DNA of 64,000 bases from Ricinus communis. Lineage: Eukaryota; Streptophyta; Magnoliopsida; Malpighiales; Euphorbiaceae. Of the stretch, positions 13,673 through 26,806 are shown one piece after another (the first letter of the stretch is position 1; every line of letters begins with the position of its first letter). Location of the stretch: positions 23,911,126-23,975,125 of the forward strand of contig NC_063261.1 of the NCBI RefSeq assembly GCF_019578655.1. The letters run 5' to 3'. The notes beneath the pieces are model-generated. The model did not search any database, was not told the origin of the DNA, and saw nothing but the letters and a program-made list of their open reading frames with translations. Made by a program: the position numbers and the translations under genes.

Positions 13673-16600
13673 TCAGTGATTACCACTAGTTGAGAAGAAT
13701 GAATGATGTTTGTCAAATTTACCAGATAAGTAAAGAGATAGCTTTTCTCTCATTTCAGTGCCTGAATTGGAGGCAGATTCACAAATCTGTTGCCGATAAT
13801 CCTTGTCATGACTATCAGACACCGGCATCTCATCAAGCACCTTATCTTCCATGTCAATAACAATATTATGCAGCAAGCAGCATACAAATATTATTCTTGG
13901 CAACCTATTTTTATCAGGCAGCCACATTACTCCATGAATAATCCTCCAAATTTCCTTCAGTCTTGTCAATGCAATCTGTGCTAATAACATTGTCGCTGAG
14001 TGTCGGTTGTTAAACTCGATCTGATGTTCCTGGTGTGGATGTTGATAAGGTGTAAATAACCATGGCATTAGGGGAAACCCTGCATCACCTATAATATATT
14101 CTCCCAACTCTGTTCCTTCCATGAGCTCCATCTTCTTCCCATTTAGCCTTTTCCCTTCTTCTGAAAGTTTAAAAAAACTTGAGTTCTGGAGCACAAGGGC
14201 ATCGCTTAAACTACCTGGATACCCAACAATAACATCACGGAATCTCATGTCGGGGTCCACAATTGCTTGCAAAACCATGCTATGATTCTTTTCCCGATCA
14301 ATCCATACGTCATTCGAATGATCAACAGCAGGCAGTGTCATGACAACGTGTGTAGTGTCAATCACCCCACAGCAATTAGGGAGGCTATGTATCTTCTCAA
14401 ACTTGGACTTTATGGCTGCCATTTCTGTTTCAGTTGAAGGCCAGCGAAGATGGTGCAGCCCTCTTTCTTCCATTGCTTCCACAAACCGCCAGGTTACATG
14501 AGAAACAGTTGATTGGTTAACCCCAAACGAATCACCAATGCTTGACAATGATTCACCAGAGCTAAGTCTCCTAAGAGCAATGGCTACTTGGTCATTTGGA
14601 GATAGTGGCTTCCCATTGGTACCAGTCAAGTTAGATTGCCTAGCCTTCAGATCATTATTCACAAGTGAACAGATATAGTTGAATGTCTTTCTTGAAATTT
14701 TGAAAACAGATTCAAATTTCTTTGTATTTCTTGATCCAGATAGAGGACCTAATGAAAGGATTACAGATTATTAGTTGTGTATGTGCACATACGACAATCA
14801 TATATCAGAATCTTTAAGAGAGCAACAAATTATAAAATATTCATGCAAAACAAGGGGATGTTTGGTCTTGTATCATATTGGAAGAGCAGCAAAATTAAAC
14901 AAACAATAGTCCTTAACACCAACATACACAGATACTTGCATCTGAATTCACAAGAAAGTTTGATTATTTAGTCCACATGCAAAAGGACGGCGTGAATGTC
15001 CTAAATACAAGCAACCACAATAAAATTTCTCTTATAAATGTAATCGATCAGGCGCAACACTTAAGTTTCACAAACCCATTCAGTTCTGAACTTTCTAGAG
15101 AATTATTAGATGTTTGATATCAAGCTCAGTAACTTATAGCAAGCATTGTCCCTATGAGGCAAACTGGAAAACATACTTCAGATACAAATAAAGTGTATCA
15201 GTTTTAGTACATAACAGTTATAATTTCTGATCAGTATCTGGAGGAAAACATTTGGAAGCCTACAAGAGAGCAAGGAGTTCATGAAGAAAAAGAAAGTTTC
15301 TCTCTTAAATATTCTGAAAAAAATAAAAATCACTGAGAAAGTAAATAATTGCAGAAAGTTTGCTCTTTCTGCAAATGCTTTTATTAAAGACCATTAAAGT
15401 ACTAATCTGGTACATATCTGAAGAGCATAACAGCAACCAGCTTAACTCTTAAAATGCTGTTACCAAAGAGACGTTGACCAAAAATTAACCAAAAAAGACA
15501 ATATGAAAAATTAAGAGCTTAACTATTTTTCCTCTCTAATCATTAGCCTAGATGATGTAATTCAGATCCAATGCCACCAATTTCTTGCAATTTATTAATA
15601 AGGTTAAAGTGAAATCAAGAAGCTAAGTTTCAAGAGAAACCAATGCTATGTTTGGTTAAAATCCATTAAGGAATTCATTTCATTTAAGAAAAATACACGA
15701 GAAAGAAAGTAAAGTGGAAATATAAAGTTGAAGGAGATATTTTGGTGTTATGGAATACATTGATAAACTAATATGGAATTCATTTGAAAATTCTACCTAT
15801 TTTGTTAGAATTTAGTTTAGCTATAACTAATTCCACACAAATTTAAATATGTAGAATTCTAAATTAACTTTCATTTCATTCAAAGCATGTAACTTTGGAT
15901 TTGCAAATGAATACCATGAATTTTATGGATTTCAACCAAACACAATGTAACGCAACTTTGACAAGTAGTGATGCAAAATTTTGCATGTCAACCAAGCAAG
16001 ATCTGTTAATAAATTTAATCAAAAGTTTTTCCTTTGCCTTTTTTCCTAGAAGGAATTCTCGTATATCTTTGTCTCTTTTTAAGAAAAACAAAGAAAAGTC
16101 AAAATCACTATTTTTCATACAATGAAATGCAAACAGGAGGATAGAAAATCAAGCATGAGGTGTCTCAACTTATATAAGGTGCCCATGTTGATTAATTTGC
16201 AGCTATGCAGAGCCATAACCAAAACAACCAAAGGTTTTACTTGCATAGATAGTGCTCAATCAAATTGTTGGCTAGGGAAGGAGCAAAATATGAGTTTTAG
16301 ATATCAAAAGTTTCACTTTCTAAATAGATGAAAGAATTTGAAGACGAAAACAAAATAACATAGAAAGAGAACCACTGATGCATAAGGCTAGGTGATGAAC
16401 AAAATTTGGGTTAAGTTCCTTGCTCCAATCATAACCAGTAAAAGAGATTACATAAATACGATAATCTCGTAACTAAACACTGGAATCATCCCCTTTGATC
16501 CAACCAGATGGAGGTAGCTGCCCCCAAAACTTCATTATATTTCTTAAGCATTATAAAAACCTCTCCACTAGCACTCATCAAACTAGTAAAACTAGGAAAG

Positions 16601-17193
16601 AAATGGACTTGACCCATCACCTGAAATTCTATCAGAAACATAACAAACCTAACTAAAGCAGTTAATAGTTATAAACAACAAAGCATGATTCTCTAATAAA
16701 GCAGAAAAAAATCAACAAAACCACAGCAAATTGATACAAGAAAAGAACCATACAAATAGATTAACAGCAATCCAATTGCAAACACAATTCTAAAAGAATG
16801 TAAAAAACATGTATAACACTAATTGGTTAAAGAATATAAACCATAGACCAAATTAATATAAACTCAACCCAACCCATGTCATAAAAATTCATCCAATGTA
16901 AAGCAAACACAACCAAAAAAATTCCTCACGAAACACCATATCTTAGAAACTAACTAAGAGCAATACGGACGTATAGAACCAACCAACCAGCAAAAGCTCG
17001 ATATAAGAAAAATCGATCAGAATCAACAAATAGTAAAATGTAAAGAATGTGTACCAGTAATCCTTTTAGAGAAATCATCCCACCAATCTAAAGTTTGTTC
17101 TTGTTTCAATGAAGACAAAGCAGAAGCCAACACATTCTGGTCAACCTTCTTCTCTGCTTTCTTTCTTCTCTTTAAACCTCTGATGGGTCCCAT
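13673..17193 (-). CDS. PIF/Harbinger transposase-derived nuclear protein (ALP1-like)
   Basis: Exons 17193-17055 and 14748-13673 join in phase 1 to give 404 aa. The intron is 2.3 kb and holds a MITE. The N-terminus (MGPIRGLKRRKKAEKK, then LDWWDDFSKRI) matches the plant domesticated PIF family (Arabidopsis At3g55350, about 406 aa). A helix-turn-helix lies around residues 115-135 (SIGDSFGVNQSTVSHV). The DDE_Tnp_4 nuclease fold follows: VIDTTH (Asp about 177), VGYPGSLSDALVL, and GDAGFPLMPWL. The block that normally reads V-E-R-x-F-G-x-L-K is A-Q-I-A-L-T-R-L-K here, so the catalytic Glu is Gln at about residue 304. That predicts no transposase activity. The relative ALP1 is a Polycomb PRC2-associated protein; a chromatin role here is inferred. 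No terminal inverted repeats frame the gene. Confidence 0.88.
15644..15947. mobile_element. Tourist-like MITE, copy A
   Basis: A 304-bp element in the ALP1-like intron. Its imperfect terminal inverted repeats are about 20 bp (TATGTTTGGTTAAAATCCA against TGTGTTTGGTTGAAATCCA). A TAA lies directly after the 3' end and CAA before the 5' end, fitting a slightly decayed 3-bp target duplication. It is similar along its full length to the reverse complement of 60550-60846. The TIRs and TAA preference suggest the PIF/Harbinger (Tourist) class. It has no coding capacity. Confidence 0.75.
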
Positions 17194-18826
17194 TCAAAAC
17201 CCAAGAAAGACTTTAAAAAAAAAAAAATCAGCAAGAAAGACCAAAGAACACACGAACAGTTTATAAAAGACTGAGACTAATGGTTCGGCTGCAAAAGGGT
17301 TTCTAATATAAGTGATCTTTTTAATGAGAACATGCAATGATAATGAAAAAACTGTGAAGGAAAGAAAGAGAAGAAGAGAAGGGAATTGAGTTTAAGGAGT
17401 GACGTTGAGGGGCTTATTTTCTTGCTAAAGAAAAGACAATGTAGCCAAAGAGAAGTTACACAAGCAATTTTCTACATATATATATATATATACACACACA
17501 AACACATATGGGTTCTTTCTTCTTTCTTCTTCATTCGTCTTTCATTTTAAATTTTATTTTCTGTGCTTTTGTATATCTAACTATAATAATAATTTTTTAT
17601 TTATTTTTCTTTGCTTTCTAGAGTTTCTACGGTGGATTTGAGTGTTTACGATATTGATTAATTATTATGCTTCCAAAGTGGAAATAAGAAGTGATCCAGC
17701 AATTAGATTTCTTCTCTCAATGTAGTTTTTATAACTAAAATTAACAAATACATAATATAGGTGAGTTCTAGGGTACGTAAAATATGATAACTTAATTTTT
17801 CTTTAAATACTTTTTATGTATTTGTTCAATAACGATTTATAAAATTTAAATTAAACTTACATATAAAATTTATTTTTTGAGCAATTTATATAAAAAGATT
17901 TAAAATTTAAAATTTATAAAATTGTACATAAAAATTATGTATTAGAAATTTTTTATGTAAATTTATTAAAATTTTAAATATTTTTATTGAATAAATACAT
18001 AAAGAGATTAAAAAAATTACATCTTTATAAATCACGATGCTATAAAATTTATCCATAACAAGTCAAATTCGGCAAAATTTAAAAGTCTTTTTTTTTTTAT
18101 GTAAAATTTAGTTAATTATATGCTTTTATTATAAAAATAAGTGTATATTTCAATTTAAGCTTGAATTCTTTCTCTATCAATTTATAACTGAGAGACAAAA
18201 AAAAAAGAAACAAAACCTTAACAATTAGAAGGAAATAGTCACAGAAAATATAGTATAGAGGGCCGAAGTACTTGTCAGGAGGTGTTAACGTGCGATTGAA
18301 TCTTTGTGATCTTCTTAAATAAAACACAGGAAGAAATGAGAGATCTATGGAAATCAAGTAATAAAAACTGAAGAAAAAAGAAAAGAAAAGAAAAGCAACC
18401 AATAGCGAAGTTAGTTGATGGAAGAACTTGCACTAGCAGAAGTTCTTTACATTAAAAATTGGATAGAATGAATCATATTTTTCCTTGATCTTTGTTTTTG
18501 GTATATATTGTGAATTCCACATTTTGCCTGTGATTTAAAAATTAAAATATTTAGACTAAAATTTAAATTGGATTATATGTTTTGAGACTGCATAATTACA
18601 AATATAACAGAAAATAACAATTGACAGTCTTCATTTTATGATTCATATCACAGAAAGAAAACAAATTAGAACAAAATGTTCTTTAACATCCTGAAACACT
18701 TCCAGTCTTGCAGCAGAAAATAATTCCATGTCCTGATAAGAGGTATTATGAATTTAAAAACTTGCCTTTACTTGCAGGCTAACTGGCTAGGTGATGCATT
18801 GTTCTACATTGCTGATATACCATTAT
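17194..18826. other. Intergenic region 5' of ALP1-like gene
   Basis: It holds the probable 5' UTR and promoter of the ALP1-like gene, a (TA)n(CA)n run near 17474-17503, and AT-rich DNA toward the 3' end of the SOSEKI gene. The open frame at 18112-18402 (-) is Phe/Leu-rich low complexity and is not supported. Confidence 0.55.
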
Positions 18827-19923
18827 TCAATACCTATTTTCCATCATCTCAAAATCTTTGAACCTTTTTGACCCACATCCGCATCTGATCAGCTTCATCA
18901 GAACCTTCGAATCATTCGTTCGAGCACTAGGATTATACCCTCCAGCCTTCTGATATCTATTATTACTGCTATCTGATCTATAAACTTCTATAGACTTTGA
19001 AGTTGGTGCAGAAAACTCCTTTTGCTTCAGCTTTATAGTGCCAAGTCCTTCAGGTTTAGTTTCTTCGATTTCCATTTTCACTCTTCGATTATCTTCTGTC
19101 TGTGTTGACACATTATAACCATTTATGCGAGCAGTTTCGGCCTTGTAAACTGTGTGTTCATCAATTGAACTCCATGAATTACTTTTGCTTCTAATGAGTG
19201 GAGAATTCGAGTCCTCAGCCTCACTGCTGGAGTTGTTCATCTCTGAGGAGCGTCTGGAGTTAGATGATGATGATATTGAGTCGTTGGATCGAAAGCTTAA
19301 AGAAGTTTCCAAGAGTAGTGACCCTTTCAGAACGTAGTCTTGGCCATGACAAGGGTATATAATGTCATCATCTGACAAATCTTGCCATAGGAACGCATTC
19401 TTGTAGCTCCTGGATGGAAAAATCAATCAAGATTCCTGAGAAAACTGAGAGAGAAAACACCAAAATGTCATGTTATTGAAAATTGAAGCTTGATAGTCAT
19501 ACCTTTTTGAAGCCCAAGAGTACATGCTTGCCATGCCTTGACCTCGGAGAATTTTTAGTGTATTCATCACATCTGAAAAAGGAAAGAAAAACAAACACTT
19601 AATCAACATAATGATATTGCAATCTTGAACTTGTAAAATTCAAGAAAAGAAATTTCTCATACACAAATATATTTATGAGTGTGGTGTCTTCTATATTATG
19701 TGTTACCTCTAAGATAGAGTCCTTGAGAAGAAGAGAGAGACACATCAACAAAATGAGGATGTTCAAGCTGTCCATTTCGGGATAGATAGTAGACAACAGC
19801 TACCTTCTTCTCAGGTTCAGGCTTTAGTTGAATCTGCATCTTGGCTTTTCCATCATTGGTTTCTTTGTCTTGATATTTCATTGAAGTGAAACCTCCAATC
19901 TCTTCTGTAGAATTGGTAGCCAT
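18827..19923 (-). CDS. SOK: SOSEKI (DUF966) polarity protein
   Basis: Three exons, 19923-19707, 19572-19503 and 19409-18827, join in phases 1 and 2 to encode 289 aa. The conserved DIX-like oligomerisation domain spans about residues 41-130: VAVVYYLSRNGQLEHPHFVDV, then GLYLRDVMNTLKILRGQGM, MYSWASKRSYKNAFLWQDL and YVLKGSLLLE. The rest is Ser-rich and disordered (SNDSISSSSNSRR), ending in a Cys-rich LIRCGCGSKRFK patch like the short C-terminal motifs of the family. SOSEKI proteins polymerise through this domain and mark cell edges, conveying polarity and division orientation. The domain is spread over all three exons, with introns inside the DIX region. The start is the ATG of MATNSTEEIGG; an ATG seven codons upstream is less likely. 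Which SOK subgroup it belongs to cannot be decided by eye. Confidence 0.9.
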
Positions 19924-21490
19924 TACAGCAGATAAACAAATCAAGAAAGCTTGAAGGTTGAAGATGCTTTGGAGCTGATTCTCAAGAAAGGCTTTAAATA
20001 TTTAATCTTTTAAATGTATTTTGAGTACTAGAGATTTAGAAATTTGAGCTTGGAAAGAGAAGTGTGCAATTCCTGTTTTTATAGAGGGAACAGACTGGAG
20101 GAAAGCAGGGGAATTGTTGAGCATAAAACGGCATTTGGGTAGAGACAATTGCTAACAAACAAAAAAAAGGAAACTATTGAAGTCATCATCCTCTATAAGT
20201 TTGATCATTAGATAAAGTTTCCAAATAATCCTGATTCCATAGTATATTGTTTAGTGTTTGGAATTTTGACTATGATTAGTATTAAGGCTCTCTTCTTCTT
20301 ATATGCACAAAACAAAGAAATTTGGAAATTCAAGTAAAAATTCTTAAGAAATGGGCTGAAATTTCTTGTTGCTTTGAGGTTTTGTGAATGACAAGACAAA
20401 TAAGTATATTTAGAGCAAATTCCTGAGTTAATGCTAACATGTTTCTGCTCATAAGTTTAGGGTCAAATGCTGACATGGCTCCAAGCATATTGTTCTTAAA
20501 CTATTAGCTCACGGACCAAAGTGAACTCAAGTCAAAGTCACCTCCATGAGACCATAAAACCCAAATCAGGGAGATGTATTTGGCATTTATCTAATGTTCA
20601 AACTTTCTATTTGCGAATCAAAAGTGACAAACTCACAAGCTCCAAGCAGGAGCTATAATCCATGAGGAATAAGGGTAGGTATCATTATCATATATCATAT
20701 GCTTTCGTATTCATGTCTCCTCTTAATCCATGCAGTGATTCTCTACCTCACATTCTATTTTTTGTATCTATTCTTCACCTTGTGTAACTGGCAAGTCTTC
20801 ATGCATTCTTGTTTTCTCAGAAGAGGATGCTGCAAATCAACATTTCTACTGGAGCTGAATTAAGTCATAGCCTGTCAAAGAATAGTAAATATAAGAATGT
20901 TGAAACAATTTTATATTTCAGTGCTAGATTCTTGACTCAATCTGATATGTGTACAAATGCATGGAAACATACAGTTAGGAATTCAAGAATGGAGCAAGAA
21001 TTGATAAGCAAGGACATGTGAAACTGAGGAATATAGTTCTCACCTTGATTAATGCAAAGGCAGACACATTTTTTCAGAATCCACACAAGAAACCTTGTGG
21101 TGCACACCTCTCCTACAGCATTATAAAATTGCCAAAAGAAAAGAATTCCCCCAGTGTCTGGACCAGATCAGATTTAAATCCTGGTGCTTTAGTCAATAGA
21201 TTGGGTTCAGAATTCTCTAGTCTTCATCTGCATATCTTTTAGCTGCAGTTTTCTGGGATGACATAAGCTCGGGAAATAAACAACAATGTTGGTACTCCGC
21301 AGCAAATTTATATATAAATTAAAAGGATCACGTTTTTACAACTGTGTATTTAACTCAACTGTTTAACAAATAAAAACTAAAGAATTCAAAATTTTAAAAT
21401 CAACTGCCTATAACTCATCCAAATCCAATGAATAGTGATATGGATTGCCATGACAAATCTGACAAAGCACAATGACTAGTACATAAATGC
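19924..21490. other. Intergenic region between SOSEKI and PHIP1
   Basis: It holds the SOSEKI promoter and 5' UTR, and the 3' flank of PHIP1. Open frames at 20208-20399 (-) and 20809-21242 (+) show no recognisable motifs and are treated as chance. Confidence 0.5.
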
Positions 21491-24400
21491 TCAACTTGCA
21501 TTAGAATTCGTTTCAATAATTTTCTTGTTTGGGCAAGCTGTAGAAATATGACCTTTCTGATTACATTCATAGCAGGTCCTCCTCCTCATCTTACCGCTGC
21601 TTGCAGCCAACCCATCATTATCAGCTTCATTACTTGTATCTTTGGGTGCAGCACTACTTGCATTTGTATTCTTATCAGCTTCATTTGCTATGACTGTGTC
21701 TGTGGCTGCAGCACTTGCAAGTACTTTTGGGCAGGCTGTAGAAACATGACCTTTCTGATGACATTCATAGCAGGTCCTCCTCCTCATCTTACCACTGATC
21801 GTGCTCAGCTCACCATTATCAGCTTCATTACCTGTGGCTTTGGATGCAGCAATACTTGCATTTGTATTGTTATCAGCTTCATTTGCTGTGACTGTGTCTG
21901 TGGCTGCAGCACTTGCAAGTACTTTTGGGCAGGCTGTAGAAACATGACCTTTCTGATGACACTCATAGCAGGTCCTCCTCCTCATCTTACCACTGACCGT
22001 GCTCAACTCACCATTATCAGCTTCATTACCTGTGGCTGTGGGAGCGGCAGTTGCATGTACTTTTGCTCCTTTCATAGGAACAGCACAGCTTATCTTGATG
22101 GCTCGTCCACATACAATCTGCTGATCCAACTTTAATGCCATCAACAATGAGAGATTGTCCGAAAATTCCACATGGCCATACCCACGGAATTCTCCTGTTT
22201 CCTTGTCTGTACCCCAACGTACAGATGATATCTTGCAACCTGAGAAAAATTTCCTCAGGTCTTCCTCAGTTATATCCCATGACAGATTTCCGACATAGAT
22301 TCTGTTGTACCCCTCAACAATTTTTGGGGCAAAATCAGACACTTTTTTGGCTTGAAAGGTGCGGGTTGTCTTGTATGGTTGAATTTTAAGAAAAAATCCA
22401 CCCCTGAATGTGTTAAAAGCTTCATAAGGATGATGTGGGATAAGGAACTAACTTATTTTTAGGTGGGTAAAAAACACACATTCAAAAGTTACTCACATGT
22501 CAGATCCATCAAGAGCCAAGGCCCGCTTAGCTGCAGCTTCAGTCTGTAAGAATGATTTTAGTAGAATCAATACAAACTGACGAACTCAACCACTAAGTTA
22601 TTAAATTATTTAAAACTTTGAAGCTCTATTTCAGTTTTAGAAAAATCAAAATCTAGAATATAAGATGTAATTTATTAGATCAATCTCATGCCCATTATAG
22701 ATTAACAGACTGTAACTTATAGCAAACCTGATGCTGGTTTAGAAGATGAAGCGAGTTAGTCTCTATGTCACTGGATTAATCTAATAACAGTTTTCAACTC
22801 TACAGAGGTGATCCACAGTGGTAGATCTTAATATTTTTTGGCAGGTATGGAGTAAGTCCTCCAGAATTTCCAATTCAAATGCAGAGCCACATCAACATAT
22901 TTTCTGCATAAGATAAAGGTAAGAGGTCTAAGCAGAAAAACACCATGCATTCAGGTCAACTGGCTGCCTTGCCAGTTTCTTAATTTGTTTAATGGCCATT
23001 TCAAGCACAGAAACAGAATTAGAAAATCAGGACAGCCCACATGCAGTCTCTATGATAAGCATCTGAATGCTCGTATTCAACCAATTGTCTAAAGCTCTCG
23101 AGTCCCAGGGCTCTTTATCTACTCCTCCAAATATCATAAGATACACGCCTTTAGTGATCATTTTTTCCTGTTATGAACTACTTTATGGAATGCAAACGAA
23201 AGATTCCATCAAAATAGCCAGACAGGAAAGATGTTCTAACTTCATTTATATAAGAGAAGGGTAGAAGAAAAAAGTAATGAAACTAGTGGAAAAGCTCAGT
23301 GCAAGAGCATTCCACTTGCTGAAAAATCATTTCGTTTTTCACCTCACATCATCTCCTTTCAGGTGAAAATGCTTAATGCGATAGAGAGCAAACGGGAAAA
23401 ACAGATGAAAATGTGCATTTGAGAAATGCTATAAAACCGTTTTATATCCTTATGATAGTTCTCTAAAAACACTTTCTTCAAGACAGTTGGCGCCAGTTAA
23501 AAACCCTCATGTGATATAATAAAGAAGATAATTTGTTGGGAGAAATTCGGTATTAGAAATTTATCTTAAGGCTTATTTAAAAGATACAGGGCAACAAACA
23601 ACCTTCAAACTGCAAGTTCAAAAGGATTGATAGACAGGGAATATGTTCAATCCAGTTCCTGTAGATCCTGAGAAAAGCCTCCGTGTGTGTGAGAGAGAGA
23701 TTATTTTTCCTCATTTTGAATTCAGATTCTTCATAGGACCTCACAAGTTTCTGTCACTTCTTTAAAAGCAAAATTCCTGTAATATTGGTACAGGTTTTGG
23801 TTGGCCAGAAAATTTTTCTGGTCTGCAGCAACTACCCAATCTTATTTAAAATTAAAAGACTTTTATGTTGCACATTTTCATATTCATTAGTCAACAGTAG
23901 ATTATGAGAGAGAAAAACCTTTACCAATAACATTGTTAAATGTTGAGATTTCTGTCCAATTTAAGTTACTTTTGCAGCATAGTTAAGAGAATTAACCTAT
24001 TGCGAGAACGATTTAAATTTAAAAGGCTACAATTACCTTAAAACCAATTATGGCAATTCCTCTGAACTTCCCACTGTCAGGAAACGTCATACAATCAACT
24101 TCAGTTATAGTGCCACAGCCCTCAAAGTAACTTCGAATATCTTCCTCAGTCGAGTAGTAGGGAATGCCTCCAACATAAACTTTTGTAGCAGAATCCTCAC
24201 TGATTTGACTGCAAAGAAACATATTCAAATCAAAATTAAAAAAAAGATAAATGCAAAGGATAATAGCAAAGCAACTAATCAAGAAATACACTTTGATTAA
24301 CATCCAAATGAAAATAAGAAGCATTTAGAAAAAAAATGACAGTGACATAAACTAAACAAATCTCCAATCTCCAATAATTAATAATACTTTCATCAAATGG

Positions 24401-24975
24401 GTAGCATCAAAATCCAAATCAAAGATCAGATGTATATGCTCTGGAAAGGAAAGTTACCTTTCACTGATAATATTTGTTTCTTCTGCAACCTCTTTTGCCT
24501 CATCACCTACTTTCACCTCCGCATTCTTAGCCTTCTTTTTCCTGTTCTTGTTCTTTTTCTTCTTGTTCTTTGTCTTCTTCACTAACCCATTATCACCATC
24601 ACCCATTAAAACCTTTTCTTTACTTTCTCCCTCCTCTCTCTTTCTCTTCTTCTTTTTCTTTTCTTCATTGTTTTCAACGTTATGACCCTCACCTACTAAA
24701 CCCTTTTCATTACTGTCTTCAGTTACCTTATTTTCTTGATCATTGTCTCTTATACGCTTTTGGGCATTATCTAATCCTTGCAAAGCTTGCTTCTTTCTTC
24801 CTTTTTCCCTCTTTGACAATTTTGAACTCTGTTTTGCTGCTTCCAGAAGCTCTTGAAGCCTAGGATATCCTTCTTGATTTGTTGTTAATCCCTTTCCGTT
24901 AGACACAGTTTCCACTAAACATTCGGCCCTTGCTTCTCTTATCTTTTGCTTTAGCTTCTTGTTTGATAATACCAT
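21491..24975 (-). CDS. PHIP1: Phragmoplastin-interacting protein 1 (RRM/zinc-knuckle)
   Basis: Four exons, 24975-24458, 24208-24037, 22543-22497 and 22403-21491, splice in frame to 549 aa (Arabidopsis PHIP1 is about 597). The order is: a Lys-rich N-terminal region (residues 1-172, with KKKKKRKR-type runs); RRM1 about 183-258 (VYVGGIPYYS as RNP2, KFRGIAIIGF as RNP1), split by two introns; RRM2 about 281-358 (RIYVGNLSWD, EFRGYGHVEF); and three CCHC zinc knuckles (C-x2-C-x4-H-x4-C) at about 391-404, 457-470 and 523-536. PHIP1 binds the dynamin-like phragmoplastin and localises mRNAs to the forming cell plate during cytokinesis. The tiny 47-nt exon 3 encodes TEAAAKRALALDGSD, the end of RRM1. Its start is 182 bp from the divergent CCB3 start. 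Confidence 0.92.
21540..22020 (-). repeat. 198-bp in-frame tandem repeats in PHIP1
   Basis: The three zinc knuckles begin at exactly 66-residue (198-bp) spacing, with first Cys codons near 21970, 21772 and 21574. Each unit carries KMRRRTCYEC, KGHxSTACP, an Ala/Thr-rich linker and a NEADN motif. The first two units are nearly identical; the third has diverged slightly (H to N, V to I), so the duplication was stepwise. Confidence 0.9.
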
Positions 24976-25157
24976 TGTTTCTCTGTTTGCAAAAACCCTA
25001 ACTTTTGAGGGTTTTTGAACATTTCTTTAGTTGTCCTCATTATTTTTTTAAATAAACAAATAATTTATGAAGTACTCCAAACGTCGTCGTTTTAGGGACG
25101 GATAAAAACCAGAAGCATTACAAGTTAGGCGGATAACATTCCCTCTCTGCCAAAAAA
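24976..25157. promoter_or_regulatory. Divergent promoter between PHIP1 and CCB3
   Basis: Only 182 bp separate the two start codons, so both 5' UTRs and core promoters must share or overlap this segment. It contains a perfect telo-box (AAACCCTAA, 24993-25001) 17 bp from the PHIP1 start, and the motif ACGTCGTCG near 25081. No clear TATA box is visible, which fits a housekeeping-type bidirectional promoter. Confidence 0.7.
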
Positions 25158-26806
25158 ATGGCAACGTGTGCTTCTCTTTTCAGCAATACCCAGATAAAAG
25201 GTACCATTCAATTCTGTGCTTTAATTTCAATGTTTCCAGTAGAAAAATCCAATCTTTTTTATCAAGTCTATTTTGATTGCTGTTCTTCGCTTCATTCTGA
25301 TAGATAAATTGCTGAATTTCTGACTCTTTTGTTCCTTCTGTAGGGTGGAGGCCTTTAGTGCACAAGAAACAAAAATTCAACTTTTCTGTAAGTACCCGTT
25401 AACTTGTTTAATCTTGATGGCTGTGGGATAATGGATAGTTTAGAAAGAACATAAGATAAAAAAAAAAGGGTTATATTTGTAATTACTGATGCTTTTAGCA
25501 TTTGAGAATGGATCAATGTTGGATTAGCAATACGTTCTATGAAAAAATTCATTACGAGGTGATTAAGGATATTCTAAAGTGATGTTGCCTTGACATAAGG
25601 TTTTCTGTATAGATTAATAAGCAGCCATGTGAACAAGATTTGGATTTTTTTTTTTTCTTTCTTTTTGGTTTGTTGCGCTTAATCTACACTGATTACGTTG
25701 TTGGGCTAGTGTCAAACTCATCCTAGACTTTGTATCTCCTGTCCTTTAGCCTTCTTACAAGCTCACTATGTTCTTGTCCGTGGGATATGAGCTATCAAAA
25801 CTACACTCAACTGCAAAAGGATGTAACCTTCGCATCAATCTGATGAATTCTCTGGCCTCTGTTTCAATCGCATCAATCTGATGAATTCTCTGGCCTCTGT
25901 TTCAATGTATCTGAAATCATGTTTATGGTATATAACCATAGCAATGTGTGTCTGATTGATGTGAAATAGCTAGGATTTGATGTTAAGTGTTTGAAAGAAG
26001 AATCAAATTTAAATATCAATCTGACTTTGAGAATTGTTATACATACAACTTTGGTGTCTTGTTTTTTATAGACCAACGTGTATTTTGCTGAATTTATACC
26101 TTTTCTAGCTTTCTCTGGACTTCTTTGATGTAATATAATCTTAGTTGGTTTCTTATTACTAGTTCCTTAGCATATGCTACTCCATAACATCTGTAAGAGT
26201 AAGAAGAAAATAAATTGCAGACCATGTCAAAGACAATGCTTGAGGTTTACATACTTGGACTCATTGTTTTATAATTGGCAGGAACAGTTCAACTGTCTAA
26301 TAAGAAGAAATCCAAGTGATGATTATCATGTCTTGCAGTCTAGCATTCGTTGTTCTGCAGTAAACACTGAACTGTTGCCCACATATGCAACCATTTCAGA
26401 GCGCCCATTAAACAGTTTTGAGGACGTCCAGAACATCAATCTCAATGTAGTAAAAACATCTGAAGCTACCTCAAAGTTCATTCAGAGTTCAGTAGTGGCA
26501 GATTTAGACCCTGCCACAGCAAAGCTAGCAATTGGGTTTTTGGGGCCATTTCTCTCAGCATTTGGTTTTCTATTCATTTTGAGAATAGTAATGTCTTGGT
26601 ACCCTAAGCTTCCTGTTGGAAAATTTCCATATGTAATAGCTTATGCTCCCACAGAACCGATTCTCGTTCCAACTCGAAAGGTGATTCCACCAGTCGGAGG
26701 AGTGGATGTGACTCCTGTAGTCTGGTTTGGATTGATTAGTTTCCTAAATGAAATACTGCTTGGACCTCAAGGGCTTTTAGTCCTTCTTTCTCAACAGGTT
26801 AACTAG
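25158..26806 (+). CDS. CCB3: CCB3 / YlmG-type (YGGT) chloroplast protein
   Basis: Exons 25158-25200, 25344-25387 and 26282-26806 join in phases 1 and 0 to encode 203 aa. The N-terminus (MATCASLFSNTQIK...) and following basic, Ser-rich stretch look like a chloroplast transit peptide. The YGGT domain occupies about residues 115-203: a first membrane helix (AIGFLGPFLSAFGFLFILRI), the signature VMSWYPKLPVGKFPYV, then PTEPILVPTRKVIPP and a second helix (VVWFGLISFLNEILLGPQG). This matches Arabidopsis CCB3 (At5g36120), part of the CCB pathway that attaches haem to cytochrome b6 on the stromal side of thylakoids. The first two exons are short and rest on splice signals and phase. The last exon is certain. 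An in-frame ATG at 26174 lies in the preceding intron and is not the start. Confidence 0.85.
25831..25906. repeat. Perfect 38-bp tandem duplication
   Basis: A 38-bp unit (25831-25868) is repeated immediately and without mismatch (25869-25906) inside CCB3 intron 2. Perfect identity implies a recent event or an assembly artefact. Confidence 0.95.
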